The notes under the pieces are model-generated. The model searched no databases and had not been told where the DNA came from. It worked only from the letters and a program-made list of their open reading frames with translations. Shown here in pieces: positions 7,767 through 14,436 of a DNA stretch of 36,095 nucleotides. How positions within the stretch are numbered: the stretch's first letter is position 1; each line of letters opens with the position of its first letter. Location: contig JAGWKM010000011.1 in assembly GCA_028865305.1 (NCBI GenBank), positions 1 through 36,095 of the forward strand, given 5' to 3'. Both the position numbers and the translations under genes were made by a program. Source of the stretch: Patescibacteria group bacterium (lineage in GTDB: Bacteria; Patescibacteriota; Minisyncoccia; UBA6257; 2-01-FULL-56-20).

Positions 7767-8285
7767 ATGACCTCATCTACCGCACAACTCAAATATCTTC
7801 GCATGGCGCCGCGCAAAGTGCGCAGCGTTGCTGACCTCGTCCGCGGTCTTCCCGTGAATGACGCCGAAGCGCAGCTGATGGTCCAGACCCGCCGTCCGGC
7901 GAAACCGCTCCTGAAGCTCTTGCGCTCGGCAATTTCCAATGCTAAAAACAATAAGCAGAATCCCGACCATCTTTTCATCGCCGAGATCCGCGTTGACCAG
8001 GGGCCGATGCTCAAGCGTTATCTGCCCCGCGCGCGCGGTTCCGCGTCGCCCATCCAGAAAAAGATGAGCCATGTGACCTTGACGCTCGGCGTGAACGAAA
8101 AATTGCAGCCGAAATACAAGATCGTCGTGCCGAAGAAATCCAAGCTGCCGCCGGGCGAAGAAGGGAAGCCCGCGAAGAAGCGCGTGCCGAAGAAATCCGA
8201 AGGCGGCGAGAAGCAGCCGGAGCAGAAGAAAAATCCGGGTTTCTTCCAAAAGGTGTTCAGAAGGAAGGCGGGCATGGGGAAGTGA
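7767..8285 (+). CDS. rplV: 50S ribosomal protein L22
   Basis: 172 aa. The first 110 residues are a standard L22 (LKYLRMAPRKVRSVADLVRG, RSAISNAKNN, RYLPRARGSASPIQKKMSHVTL), with the beta-hairpin that lines the exit tunnel. About 55 further residues form a Lys/Pro/Gly-rich tail (KKSKLPPGEEGKPAKKRVPK...), a common style of extension in CPR proteins. Translation starts at ATG 7767; a downstream in-frame Met would remove the conserved N terminus. Confidence 0.96.
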   Translation: MTSSTAQLKYLRMAPRKVRSVADLVRGLPVNDAEAQLMVQTRRPAKPLLKLLRSAISNAKNNKQNPDHLFIAEIRVDQGPMLKRYLPRARGSASPIQKKMSHVTLTLGVNEKLQPKYKIVVPKKSKLPPGEEGKPAKKRVPKKSEGGEKQPEQKKNPGFFQKVFRRKAGMGK

Positions 8286-8364
<79 letters not shown>

Positions 8365-9066
8365 ATGGGGCAAAAAATTCATCCAATTTCATATCGCCTT
8401 GGCGTCACAAAAAACTGGACTTCGCGCTGGTTCATTAAAGGCGATTATGCGAAGTTCCTCGAAGAGGATGAAGCCATCCGCAAAGTGATCAAAAAGAAGA
8501 TCGGCCTCGCCGGAATCGCCGGCATCGAGATCGAGCGCACGCAGGGGAACCTTCGCGTGCAGATCAAGGCGGCTCGCCCCGGTTTCATCATCGGCCGCGG
8601 CGGAAAAGGGATGGAAGATTTGAATAAGGACATGGTGAAAGCGCTCCAGAAAGTACGGAAAGCGAAGGCGCCCATCCGCCTCAGTTTGAACGTTGAAGAA
8701 TTGAAGCGCACCGAAGTTTCGGCCGCTTATGTCGGCCAGCAGATCGCCTGGGACCTCGAGAAACGCATGCCATTCCGCCGCACGATGAAGAAATACCTTG
8801 AGCAAGTTTTGCAGAACCGCGACGTGAAGGGCGCGAAGATATTGCTCTCGGGCCGCCTGGACGGGAATGAAATCGCCCGCCGCGAATGGCTGTCGCGCGG
8901 TTCCATCCCTCTCCAAACCCTGCGCGGCGATATCGATTACGCCCGCACGACGGCATATACCACCTACGGCACGATCGGGATAAAAACCTGGATCTATCGC
9001 GGCGAGACATTTGAAAAAGTGAACGAAAAAGAGAAAGGGCGGAATCCTCTGTCGTCCAGGGTTTGA
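8365..9066 (+). CDS. rpsC: 30S ribosomal protein S3
   Basis: 233 aa. Start at ATG 8365 (MGQKIHPISYRLGVTKNWTSRW), the classical S3 N terminus; an upstream TTG would translate the repeat. The KH domain motif FIIGRGGKGMEDLNKDM and the C-terminal domain SGRLDGNEIARREWLSRGSIPLQTLRGDIDYA, TTYGTIGIKTWIYRGE are clear. S3 lines the mRNA entry channel. Confidence 0.97.
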   Translation: MGQKIHPISYRLGVTKNWTSRWFIKGDYAKFLEEDEAIRKVIKKKIGLAGIAGIEIERTQGNLRVQIKAARPGFIIGRGGKGMEDLNKDMVKALQKVRKAKAPIRLSLNVEELKRTEVSAAYVGQQIAWDLEKRMPFRRTMKKYLEQVLQNRDVKGAKILLSGRLDGNEIARREWLSRGSIPLQTLRGDIDYARTTAYTTYGTIGIKTWIYRGETFEKVNEKEKGRNPLSSRV

Positions 9067-9279
9067 TCCGGGATCTGGGGCGCTCAAATGACTAATTTAT
9101 AATCAATAATTAATAACGAATGGTTAATGCCGGAATTTCCATCGGACATTCAAGCAGTTGGGCATTCGTCATTAATTATTAATTAGACATTATTAATTAA
9201 ATATTATTAATTTCTTAACCTGGATTCTGGTGTGCCTGCCGGTAGGCAGGCTCGGAGGCCGGAATGACAAATCACAACA
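9067..9279. repeat. Composite inverted repeat between rpsC and rplP
   Basis: 213 nt, a second copy of the composite at 1-172: outer stem GATCCGGGATCTGGGG (from 9063) with AACCTGGATTCTGG (about 9219-9232), inner AT-rich heptamer hairpin (TTAATTA units, 9095-9205), then the GC hairpin GCCTGCCGGTAGGCAGGC (9234-9251) and CCGGAATGACAA. It ends about 15 nt before the rplP ATG. Confidence 0.85.
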
Positions 9280-9690
9280 ATGCTGATACCCAAAAAAGTT
9301 AAGCACAGGAAATGGCAGAAGGGGCGCTCGCTTGGCCGACAGGTCGAGACGCGCGGTCTTGAGCTGCATTACGGGCAGTATGGCTTGAAGGCCCTGAGCT
9401 CGGCCTGGATGTCATCGAAGCAGATTGAAGCTGCCAGGAAAACCATCACGAATTCGCTGAAACGCGCCGGCCGGCTTTGGATCCGCGTTTTCCCCGATAA
9501 GCCGATCACGCGGCAGGCGCCGGAAAAGACGCTCGGCGGCGGCAAGGGTTCTGTTGAATTTTATGTTTTTCCCGTCCGTCCAGGCCGCATCTTGTTTGAA
9601 ATCGACGGCGTGGATGCGGAGAAAGCAAAAGAAGCATTACGGCTTGCGTCGTACAAGCTGCCGGTGAAAAGCAAGGTGGTAAGTAAATGA
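9280..9690 (+). CDS. rplP: 50S ribosomal protein L16
   Basis: 136 aa, standard length. MLIPKKVKHRKWQKGRSLG and the conserved VFPDKPITRQAPEKTLGGGK-like block and GRILFEIDGVDAEKAKEALRLASYKLP identify L16, which helps to position tRNA in the A site. ATG start, no Shine-Dalgarno. Confidence 0.97.
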   Translation: MLIPKKVKHRKWQKGRSLGRQVETRGLELHYGQYGLKALSSAWMSSKQIEAARKTITNSLKRAGRLWIRVFPDKPITRQAPEKTLGGGKGSVEFYVFPVRPGRILFEIDGVDAEKAKEALRLASYKLPVKSKVVSK

Positions 9691-9770
9691 AACAAGGAGC
9701 AAGAGATAAGGAGCAAGGAAAGACGAACTGAAAGCTCCTTATTCCATGTTTCTTATTCCATGTTCCTAAA
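9691..9770. repeat. Heptamer hairpin between rplP and rpmC
   Basis: Left arm AACAAGG-AGCAAGA-GATAAGG-AGCAAGG, right arm CCTTATT-CCATGTT-TCTTATT-CCATGTT, exact period 7 and broadly complementary around GACGAACTGAAAG. It ends 5 nt before the rpmC ATG. Confidence 0.88.
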
Positions 9771-9977
9771 ATGAAACGCAAAGACATCCAAGATCTCAAA
9801 CTTAAGCCAGACGCGGAACTTCTGCGCCTGGTTAAGGAAAACAGCGATAAGCTGCGCCAATTAAAGTTCGACCTCGCCGCCGGCAAGGTGAAAGACGTTC
9901 GGGAAATCCACGAGGTGAAAAAAATAATCGCCCGCGTAAAAACATTTTTAAAGGAACGCACTGCAAAAACCGCCTAG
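9771..9977 (+). CDS. rpmC: 50S ribosomal protein L29
   Basis: 68 aa, all helical as expected: MKRKDIQDLKLKPDAELLRLVKENSDKLRQLKFDLAAGKVKDVREIHEVKKIIARVKTFL. L29 sits beside L23 at the tunnel exit. The stop codon is in the loop of a factor-independent terminator, so this gene ends the first transcription unit. Confidence 0.93.
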   Translation: MKRKDIQDLKLKPDAELLRLVKENSDKLRQLKFDLAAGKVKDVREIHEVKKIIARVKTFLKERTAKTA

Positions 9978-9989
9978 CAGCGGTTTTTT
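9965..9989 (+). terminator. Intrinsic terminator overlapping the end of rpmC
   Basis: Stem AAAAACCGC (9965-9973) with GCGGTTTTT (9980-9988), loop CTAGCA containing the rpmC TAG stop (9975-9977), followed by the T-run. It splits the cluster into two transcription units. The following 87 nt hold no gene; they contain GCGGCATTTTG, possibly a decayed relative of the large inverted repeats elsewhere. Confidence 0.85.
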
Positions 9990-10076
9990 CGTCGTGCAAA
10001 TCAGATGGATCAACCGGGATAGGAAGCGGCATTTTGCAGCCAGAGCGGCCGCGTGAGCGTTTGCTTCGAGCGGCAT

Positions 10077-10106
10077 TTGACAGCGAGCGCCCCTTTCCGC
10101 TATAAT
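10077..10106 (+). promoter_or_regulatory. Promoter of rpsQ-rpsH unit, near-leaderless
   Basis: TTGACA (10077-10082), 18-nt spacer, TATAAT (10101-10106). The rpsQ ATG is at 10117, only 10 nt after the -10 box, so the mRNA would have a leader of about 0-5 nt and no Shine-Dalgarno. Confidence 0.88.
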
Positions 10107-10116
10107 TTCTCTCGTT

Positions 10117-10347
10117 ATGCAGCGCAAAATCACCGGTACCATCGTTTCCGACAAAATGGCGAAGACCCGCGTCGTCGCCGTTTCGCGCCTTAAAAAGCAT
10201 CCAAAATATTTGAAATATTACACCGTTACCCAGAAGTTCAAGGCGCACGACGAGAAGAACGAATTCAAGTCCGGCGATAAAGTGGTGATCCAAGAAACCA
10301 GGCCTCTGTCGAAGGATAAGCGGTGGGTGATAGTGGGAAAATCGTAG
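10117..10347 (+). CDS. rpsQ: 30S ribosomal protein S17
   Basis: 76 aa OB-fold protein binding 16S rRNA. Motifs: [40 protein letters not shown], and the end [22 protein letters not shown], all family signatures. It is first in its transcription unit, with a start codon almost at the predicted transcript 5' end. Confidence 0.96.
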   Translation: MQRKITGTIVSDKMAKTRVVAVSRLKKHPKYLKYYTVTQKFKAHDEKNEFKSGDKVVIQETRPLSKDKRWVIVGKS

Positions 10348-10430
10348 AAAGTATAACGGAGAACATGTAATGGGCAACCCATTCTCCATTCTCCATTCTC
10401 CATTCTCCATTCTCCATTCTCCATTCTCCA
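10348..10430. repeat. Heptamer hairpin between rpsQ and rplN (CATTCTC array)
   Basis: The right arm has six consecutive CATTCTC units (10379-10425); the left arm has GGAGAAC and TAATGGG. The centre AATGGGCAACCCATT resembles that of 7699-7766. The array touches the rplN ATG. Read on the minus strand it gives a meaningless MENGEWR peptide repeat. Confidence 0.9.
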
Positions 10431-10808
10431 ATGATCCAAGAACGTTCCATCTTAAAAGTAGCCGACAACAGCGGCGCCAAAATCGTCCGCTGCTTCCGTA
10501 TTCTCGGCGGCACGCGGCGGCGCTATGCGGGCATAGGCGATATTATCGTTACTTCGGTGCAATCCGCCGAGCCGCGCAAAAATGTAAAAAAGAAAGACAA
10601 GGTGAAAGTGATGGTCGTGCGGACCAAAAACCCCATCCGCCGGAAGGACGGTTCATATGTCCGCTTCGATGAAAACGCGGTTGTGCTGGTCGACATAAAG
10701 AAGGATGAAGTTATGCCGGTCGCGACGCGTATCTTTGGCCCATTGCCGCGCGAATTGAAGGAAAAAGGTTTTGAAAAATTGATGACGATGGCGGAAGAAA
10801 TTGTATGA
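10431..10808 (+). CDS. rplN: 50S ribosomal protein L14
   Basis: 125 aa, typical length 122. [27 protein letters not shown] and [46 protein letters not shown] are diagnostic. L14 forms intersubunit bridges with 16S rRNA. ATG follows the heptamer array immediately. Confidence 0.97.
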   Translation: MIQERSILKVADNSGAKIVRCFRILGGTRRRYAGIGDIIVTSVQSAEPRKNVKKKDKVKVMVVRTKNPIRRKDGSYVRFDENAVVLVDIKKDEVMPVATRIFGPLPRELKEKGFEKLMTMAEEIV

Positions 10809-10881
10809 ACATGGAGAATGTATAGTATAACGGAGAAGGTATAATGGAACGTCCGTTCTCCATTCTCCATCTTCTATTCAC
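10809..10881. repeat. Heptamer hairpin between rplN and rplX
   Basis: Left arm ATGGAGA-ATGTATA-GTATAAC-GGAGAAG, right arm CGTTCTC-CATTCTC-CATCTTC, period 7, around GGAACGTCC. It ends at the rplX ATG with a few nt between. Confidence 0.85.
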
Positions 10882-11187
10882 ATGAAACTTCACAAAGGCG
10901 ACCAAATCAAAATCACTTCAGGAAAAGATCGCGGCAAGACCGGGACGATTTTGCGCGCCCTGCCGGATGAGGATCGCATTTTGGTTGACGGCCTCAATTT
11001 GTTCAATAAGCGCTCGCGGCCCAAGCGGCAAGGCGAAAAAGGCCAGACCGTCGCCGTGCCGCGGCCGCTGCCGGCCTCCCGCGTGATGCTCATCTGCTCG
11101 GTTTGCAAGGAGCCGACGCGCGTCGGGTTCAGGGTTGAGGGCAACGCAAAGGTCCGGTATTGCAAGAAGTGCAAGGCGAATACGTAA
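10882..11187 (+). CDS. rplX: 50S ribosomal protein L24
   Basis: 101 aa. KOW motif at the N terminus (HKGDQIKITSGKDRGKTGTIL), then LVDGLNLFNKRSRP and a C-terminal zinc-finger-like CSVCKEPTRVGF...YCKKCK with CxxC pairs at about 72-75 and 93-96. L24 nucleates 50S assembly. The retained zinc ribbon is seen in many but not all bacteria. Confidence 0.96.
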   Translation: MKLHKGDQIKITSGKDRGKTGTILRALPDEDRILVDGLNLFNKRSRPKRQGEKGQTVAVPRPLPASRVMLICSVCKEPTRVGFRVEGNAKVRYCKKCKANT

Positions 11188-11253
11188 ATAACGGAGAATG
11201 TATAACGGAGAACGTATAATGGATCGTCCATCCCACGTTCCGATTCTGCTTCC
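11188..11253. repeat. Degenerate heptamer hairpin between rplX and rplE
   Basis: Left arm AACGGAG-AATGTAT-AACGGAG-AACGTAT-AATGG with exact period 7; the right arm CCATCCCACGTTCCGATTC is decayed. The centre GATCGTCCAT resembles the preceding spacer. It lies directly before the rplE ATG. Confidence 0.8.
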
Positions 11254-11769
11254 ATGACGCAACAAACCAAACAACTGAAAACCGAACACAAGGAATTGAG
11301 GAACTTCCTTGAAAAAATAACCATCGACGCCGGCATTGGCCGCTTGAGCCAGACGCCGAATTTCGAGGAAAAGGCGCTCGCCCAGGTGATGAGTGATCTT
11401 GCCCTGATGACCGGCCAGAAGCCGCAACTTCGCCGCGCCAAGAAATCCATTGCGGGATTCAAGATCCGCGAAGGCCAGGTGGTCGGCGCGCGCGTCACCT
11501 TGCGCCGCGATCGCATGGTTGATTTTTTCGAGCGGCTGGTTAAAATAGTCCTGCCGCGCGTGCGCGACTTCCAGGGTATTGCCCGGAGTGCCGTGGACGC
11601 CGGAGGCACTTTGAACGTCGGCATCCGCGAGCAGCTGGTTTTTCCGGAGATCAATCCGGAGCAATCGGCCATTTCATTCCCGCTTGGTGTAAATGTGGTG
11701 CCAAAGGTCAAGAGCCGGGAGAAGGCAATGGAGGAGTATAAGAAACTAGGTGTTCCAATGAAGAAATAA
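11254..11769 (+). CDS. rplE: 50S ribosomal protein L5
   Basis: 171 aa, near the family's 178. Recognised by ITIDAGIG-like start of the core (KITIDAGIGRLSQ), TGQKPQLRRAKKSIAGFKIREGQVVGARVTLRRDRMVDFFERL and FPEINPEQ near the C terminus. L5 binds 5S rRNA and contacts P-site tRNA. ATG start without Shine-Dalgarno. Confidence 0.96.
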   Translation: MTQQTKQLKTEHKELRNFLEKITIDAGIGRLSQTPNFEEKALAQVMSDLALMTGQKPQLRRAKKSIAGFKIREGQVVGARVTLRRDRMVDFFERLVKIVLPRVRDFQGIARSAVDAGGTLNVGIREQLVFPEINPEQSAISFPLGVNVVPKVKSREKAMEEYKKLGVPMKK

Positions 11770-11873
11770 CGACGCAATGACTAACGACGCAATGAGTCCG
11801 CTGGCCATTCAGTCATTTAATCAATTCGGTGCGTCATTCGTCATTTCGTCATTGCGTCATTAGATAAACAACC
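11770..11873. repeat. Heptamer-like hairpin between rplE and rpsN
   Basis: Left arm GACGCAATGACTAACGACGCAATGAGTC; right arm a run of GCGTCATT/CGTCATT units of 7-8 nt (11831-11860). The arms are complementary. The right arm ends about 12 nt before ATG. Confidence 0.83.
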
Positions 11874-12059
11874 ATGGCCAAAGAATCCGTCATAGCAAGA
11901 GCAAAAAAGAAACCGAAATTTTCGACGCGCATGGTGCGGCGCTGTTTCCGTTGCGGCCGCAAGCACGGCTATATGCGCGATTTCGGATTGTGCCGAATCT
12001 GCTTCCGTGAAATGGCGACGAACCAGGAGATCCCGGGAGTGAAGAAGGCCTCATGGTAA
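11874..12059 (+). CDS. rpsN: 30S ribosomal protein S14, zinc-binding (type Z)
   Basis: 61 aa, the length of the short zinc-type S14. Four Cys: C24/C27 (CFRC) and C40/C43 (CRIC), with [14 protein letters not shown] before the C-terminal GVKKASW. It assembles late into the 30S head. Confidence 0.97.
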   Translation: MAKESVIARAKKKPKFSTRMVRRCFRCGRKHGYMRDFGLCRICFREMATNQEIPGVKKASW

Positions 12060-12169
12060 ATAACTAATGCCTAATTAATAACGAATATCCCGTGGGAAAT
12101 ATCCATCGAACATTCAGGCATTAGATGTTCGTTATTGATTAGATATTATTGATTAGAAATTAGAACAAC
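12060..12169. repeat. Heptamer hairpin between rpsN and rpsH
   Basis: Left arm TAACTAA-TGCCTAA-TTAATAA-CGAATAT and right arm CGTTATT-GATTAGA-TATTATT-GATTAGA, period 7. Same AT-rich subtype as 5246-5343 and 6331-6440. The right arm runs to about 10 nt before ATG. Confidence 0.87.
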
Positions 12170-12556
12170 ATGTACTACGACTTGTTACCCAAAATAAAAA
12201 ACGCTATCCAGGCCCGCAAGGATAAAATGGTGGTGCCGTTTTCCCGCATGGACTTTTCGGTCCTGAACCTGCTCGCGGAGAACGGTTACATCAAGAGCGC
12301 GGAAAAGGAAACGACGGCGAACGGCAAGAAAAGCGTGATCGTGGTGCGCTTGGGGGTGAAGACGAAAACGGCGAAGGTGAATGATTTCAAAACAATGAGC
12401 AAGCCGAGCCGGCATATGTATGTTGATTATAGGAGTCTGAGGTCGGTTCGCCAGGGCCACGGCATGGCGGTACTCTCGACTTCAAAGGGAATAATGACCG
12501 GCAAGGAAGCGAGGAAGCAAAAAACGGGAGGCGAATATCTGTTCGAAATTTGGTAA
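12170..12556 (+). CDS. rpsH: 30S ribosomal protein S8
   Basis: 128 aa, typical 130. MYYDLLPKIKNAIQARKDKMVVPFSRMDFSVLNLLAENGYI and the C-terminal STSKGIMTGKEARKQKTGGEYLFEIW are S8 signatures. It binds the 16S central domain. In the canonical spc order rplF follows directly; here rplF is 16 kb downstream. Confidence 0.96.
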   Translation: MYYDLLPKIKNAIQARKDKMVVPFSRMDFSVLNLLAENGYIKSAEKETTANGKKSVIVVRLGVKTKTAKVNDFKTMSKPSRHMYVDYRSLRSVRQGHGMAVLSTSKGIMTGKEARKQKTGGEYLFEIW

Positions 12557-12757
12557 GCAAAAACGGGTACGGCATTTTGAAACCCCTGTGTGCCGCACGC
12601 AAATCATAGTCCGCCGATGTCCAATTCGGCTGTAAAAATTTAGGCGCCCCCGCGGCAAGCACGGGCCCTAAATTTTTACTAGTCGAATTGTTCCATCGGC
12701 GTCCTTGATTTGCAGTGCGTCTTCCGGGCGGTTTCAAAATGCCGCACCCGTTTTTGC
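12557..12757. repeat. Long inverted repeat, family A copy 1 (201 bp)
   Basis: It starts one base after the rpsH stop. Arms pair almost along their full length: GCAAAAACGGGT with ACCCGTTTTTGC outside (one mismatch further in), CGGCATTTTGAAACC with GGTTTCAAAATGCCG, GCCGATG with CATCGGC, GTAAAAATTTAGG with CTAAATTTTTAC. The centre is CCCGCGGCAAGCACGGG. A second copy is at 21835-22037. It could act as a 3' UTR structure or terminator, or be a small mobile repeat. Confidence 0.87.
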
Positions 12758-12759
12758 TC

Positions 12760-12788
12760 TTGCTTTTTTGAAATTGTTCAATTATTTT
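12760..12788 (+). promoter_or_regulatory. Probable promoter of the HIT gene
   Basis: TTGCTT (12760-12765), 17-nt spacer, TATTTT (12783-12788), nine bases before the ATG at 12798, which would give a nearly leaderless mRNA. Both boxes are weak matches. Confidence 0.45.
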
Positions 12789-12797
12789 ACACTCAGA

Positions 12798-13229
12798 ATG
12801 GACTGTATATTCTGCGACATAATTTCCGGCAAAGCTGAAGCGAGCAAAATTTACGAAGACGATTCGATTGTCGCTTTTATGGATATTCAACCAGTTCGAA
12901 AAGGACAGGTTCTCATTATTCCTAAAGAGCATATTGATCATTTTTCCGACATTCCGGACGAATTGGCTGAAAAGATTTTCTTGAAAGCCCACCACATTTC
13001 GAGAATCATGCGAGAGAAATTGGAATGCGAGCGCGTTGGATTGGTGGTGCACGGATATGGAGTGCCTCATGCGCATATGGTCATAGTCCCGCAACATCGC
13101 GAGGACGACATTACTTCGGGAAAAATGGCAGAACTCGAAAATGGTCAAATTGTATTTACCGTGAAGAATTTGCCAATAGCTCCTCGCAGTGAACTTGATA
13201 CGATAGCTCGATTATTAAAAGGAGATTAA
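12798..13229 (+). CDS. HIT family nucleotide hydrolase
   Basis: 143 aa HIT-fold protein, probably hydrolysing dinucleotide polyphosphates or nucleoside phosphoramidates in the cytoplasm. It starts with the zinc-type CIFCDIISG motif (C3, C6), then FMDIQPVRKGQVLIIPKEH. The histidine triad reads H91-A-H93-M-V95: the expected third His is Val, while the second, the usual nucleophile, remains. Start ATG 12798 fits the family and the nearby -10 box. Its codon use looks more AT-rich than that of the ribosomal genes. Confidence 0.93.
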   Translation: MDCIFCDIISGKAEASKIYEDDSIVAFMDIQPVRKGQVLIIPKEHIDHFSDIPDELAEKIFLKAHHISRIMREKLECERVGLVVHGYGVPHAHMVIVPQHREDDITSGKMAELENGQIVFTVKNLPIAPRSELDTIARLLKGD

Positions 13230-13237
13230 GGTCCTTG

Positions 13238-13262
13238 ATCCGTATAAAATGCGGATTTTTTG
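13238..13262 (+). terminator. Probable intrinsic terminator after the HIT gene
   Basis: ATCCG (13238-13242) pairs with CGGAT (13252-13256) across a 9-nt loop, followed by a T-run. The stem is short. Confidence 0.55.
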
Positions 13263-13283
13263 TTTGCGTGCAAGTTGAGCGAT

Positions 13284-13450
13284 GGCCGAAGCCGGACATT
13301 GCCTTTTCGGACAGTTCGCAGCCGGGCCGGCTTGGTCCGGCCGTTTACCGCACGCAGTGCGGCGGCCGGCGGCCCGTGCGAGAAGCTGAGTGCAGGGCGC
13401 CGCTGGAGCGCCCGGAACGCTGTCCGAAAAGGCAATGTCCGGCTTCGGCC
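13284..13450. repeat. GC-rich long inverted repeat, family B copy 1
   Basis: A perfect 31-bp inverted repeat (13284-13314 with 13420-13450; begins GGCCGAAGCCGGACATTGCC) encloses about 105 nt of GC-rich sequence with smaller palindromes, including CCGCACGCAGTGCGG. A related, more diverged element lies at about 28318-28500. No coding signal is convincing. It fills the HIT-glycosyltransferase spacer. Confidence 0.9.
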
Positions 13451-13497
13451 AATTCAAGGATTCGCGCGCTTCATGAAAAATTTACCTTTTCTTCTGA

Positions 13498-13503
13498 TAT
13501 AAT
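13498..13503 (+). promoter_or_regulatory. -10 box of the glycosyltransferase gene, leaderless arrangement
   Basis: TATAAT preceded by GA, 7 nt before the ATG at 13511. No good -35 box is seen. The transcript would start at or next to the start codon. Confidence 0.6.
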
Positions 13504-13510
13504 TCATCTA

Positions 13511-14236
13511 ATGGCAACTCCCTACCTCTCCATCATCATTCCCGCCTACAACGAGGCAGAGCGCATTCCGCGCACCTTGATCGACATCGACCGCCGTCTC
13601 GCCCGCGCAGATTATTCGTATGAGATTTTGGTCATCGATGATGGCTCAAAAGATAATACCGTCGAGGTCGTTTCGAAATTCGTGCCCATGATCAGGAATC
13701 TCCGCATTGTTGAAACGAAAGAAAACCTGGGCAAAGGGGGCGCCGTCCGCCGCGGCATGCTTTTGGCAAAGGGCCAAATCCGCCTTTTTTCCGACGCCGA
13801 CAATTCCACTTCCATCGACCAGTTCGACAATATGATTCCCTTTTTCAAGGCAGGCTACGCTGTGGTCATCGGTTCGCGGTCGGTGCGGGGCGCGAAGCTC
13901 AACCCGCCCGAGCCGCTCTATCGGCGGCTGATCGGCAAAGCATTGAATTTTTTCGTGCAGGTGATTTTACTCTGGGGTATCCACGATACGCAATGCGGCT
14001 TCAAGGCGTTCACGGCCGAAGCCGCCGAAAATATTTTCAAAATATCCAAAATTGCCGGTTGGGGATTCGACGTGGAAATCCTGTCAATTGCAAAACTGCT
14101 TGGCTACAAAATCAAGGAAATACCGGTCTGCTGGGTCGACGATGCCCGTTCCCACGTGCGGTTTTCCGCCGGCTTGCAATTTATCCGCGATTCGGTTAAA
14201 ATTCGTTGGTGGATTTGGAAGCGTCAATATGAATAG
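13511..14236 (+). CDS. Family 2 glycosyltransferase (dolichyl-phosphate glucosyltransferase-like)
   Basis: 241 aa GT-A enzyme. YLSIIIPAYNEAERIPRTL at the N terminus, nucleotide-binding DDGS (43-46), ENLGKGGAVRRGM and the metal-binding D95-A-D97. QCGFKAF and the later WGFDVEIL are typical of DPG synthase/Alg5-like polyprenyl-phosphate glycosyltransferases. It would charge a lipid carrier with a sugar for cell-envelope glycans. There is no C-terminal membrane pair, so it is probably peripheral. An in-frame upstream extension through the inverted repeat was rejected because the TATAAT box and family start support ATG 13511. Confidence 0.92.
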   Translation: MATPYLSIIIPAYNEAERIPRTLIDIDRRLARADYSYEILVIDDGSKDNTVEVVSKFVPMIRNLRIVETKENLGKGGAVRRGMLLAKGQIRLFSDADNSTSIDQFDNMIPFFKAGYAVVIGSRSVRGAKLNPPEPLYRRLIGKALNFFVQVILLWGIHDTQCGFKAFTAEAAENIFKISKIAGWGFDVEILSIAKLLGYKIKEIPVCWVDDARSHVRFSAGLQFIRDSVKIRWWIWKRQYE

Positions 14237-14390
14237 GCAATAGGTTAAATAAGCCGTCATGGTTTATAAGACCTATCCAGCCTACCCGAACCTATTTAAT
14301 CTATTTTTCCTATTTTCCCGCAAAATCGCGGGAATTCGCATCTAAGATATCAATAATAAATTTCTGCCATGCCGGGCTAAGCCCCGGCGT
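14237..14390. repeat. Degenerate heptamer repeat and two small palindromes between glycosyltransferase and greA
   Basis: AATAGGCAATAGGTTAAATA on the left and ACCTATTTAATCTATTTT on the right form a loose inverted repeat with 7-8 nt units. They are followed by TCCCGCAAAATCGCGGGA (14313-14332) and GCCGGGCTAAGCCCCGGC (14371-14388). The small palindromes may terminate transcription, but T-runs are weak. No gene. Confidence 0.6.
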
Positions 14391-14397
14391 TCAAAGA

Positions 14398-14403
14398 TAT
14401 AAT
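14398..14403 (+). promoter_or_regulatory. -10 box upstream of greA
   Basis: TATAAT, preceded by AAGA, 33 nt before ATG. No clear -35 box. No Shine-Dalgarno before greA. Confidence 0.5.
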
Positions 14404-14436
14404 TTTCAGTTCCTGAAATTAAAAATCGATCAACCC

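Noticed and set aside
9990-10076. Third copy of the large inverted-repeat family A
   Set aside because: GCAAATCA and GCGGCATTTTG are shared, but paired arms are not evident; too decayed to claim.
10218-10439. Minus-strand reading frame with MENGEWR peptide repeats
   Set aside because: It is the translation of the CATTCTC heptamer array plus antisense of rpsQ; no family, no start signals.
13235-13510. N-terminal extension of the glycosyltransferase
   Set aside because: It would translate the GC-rich inverted repeat; the TATAAT box and family alignment place the start at 13511.
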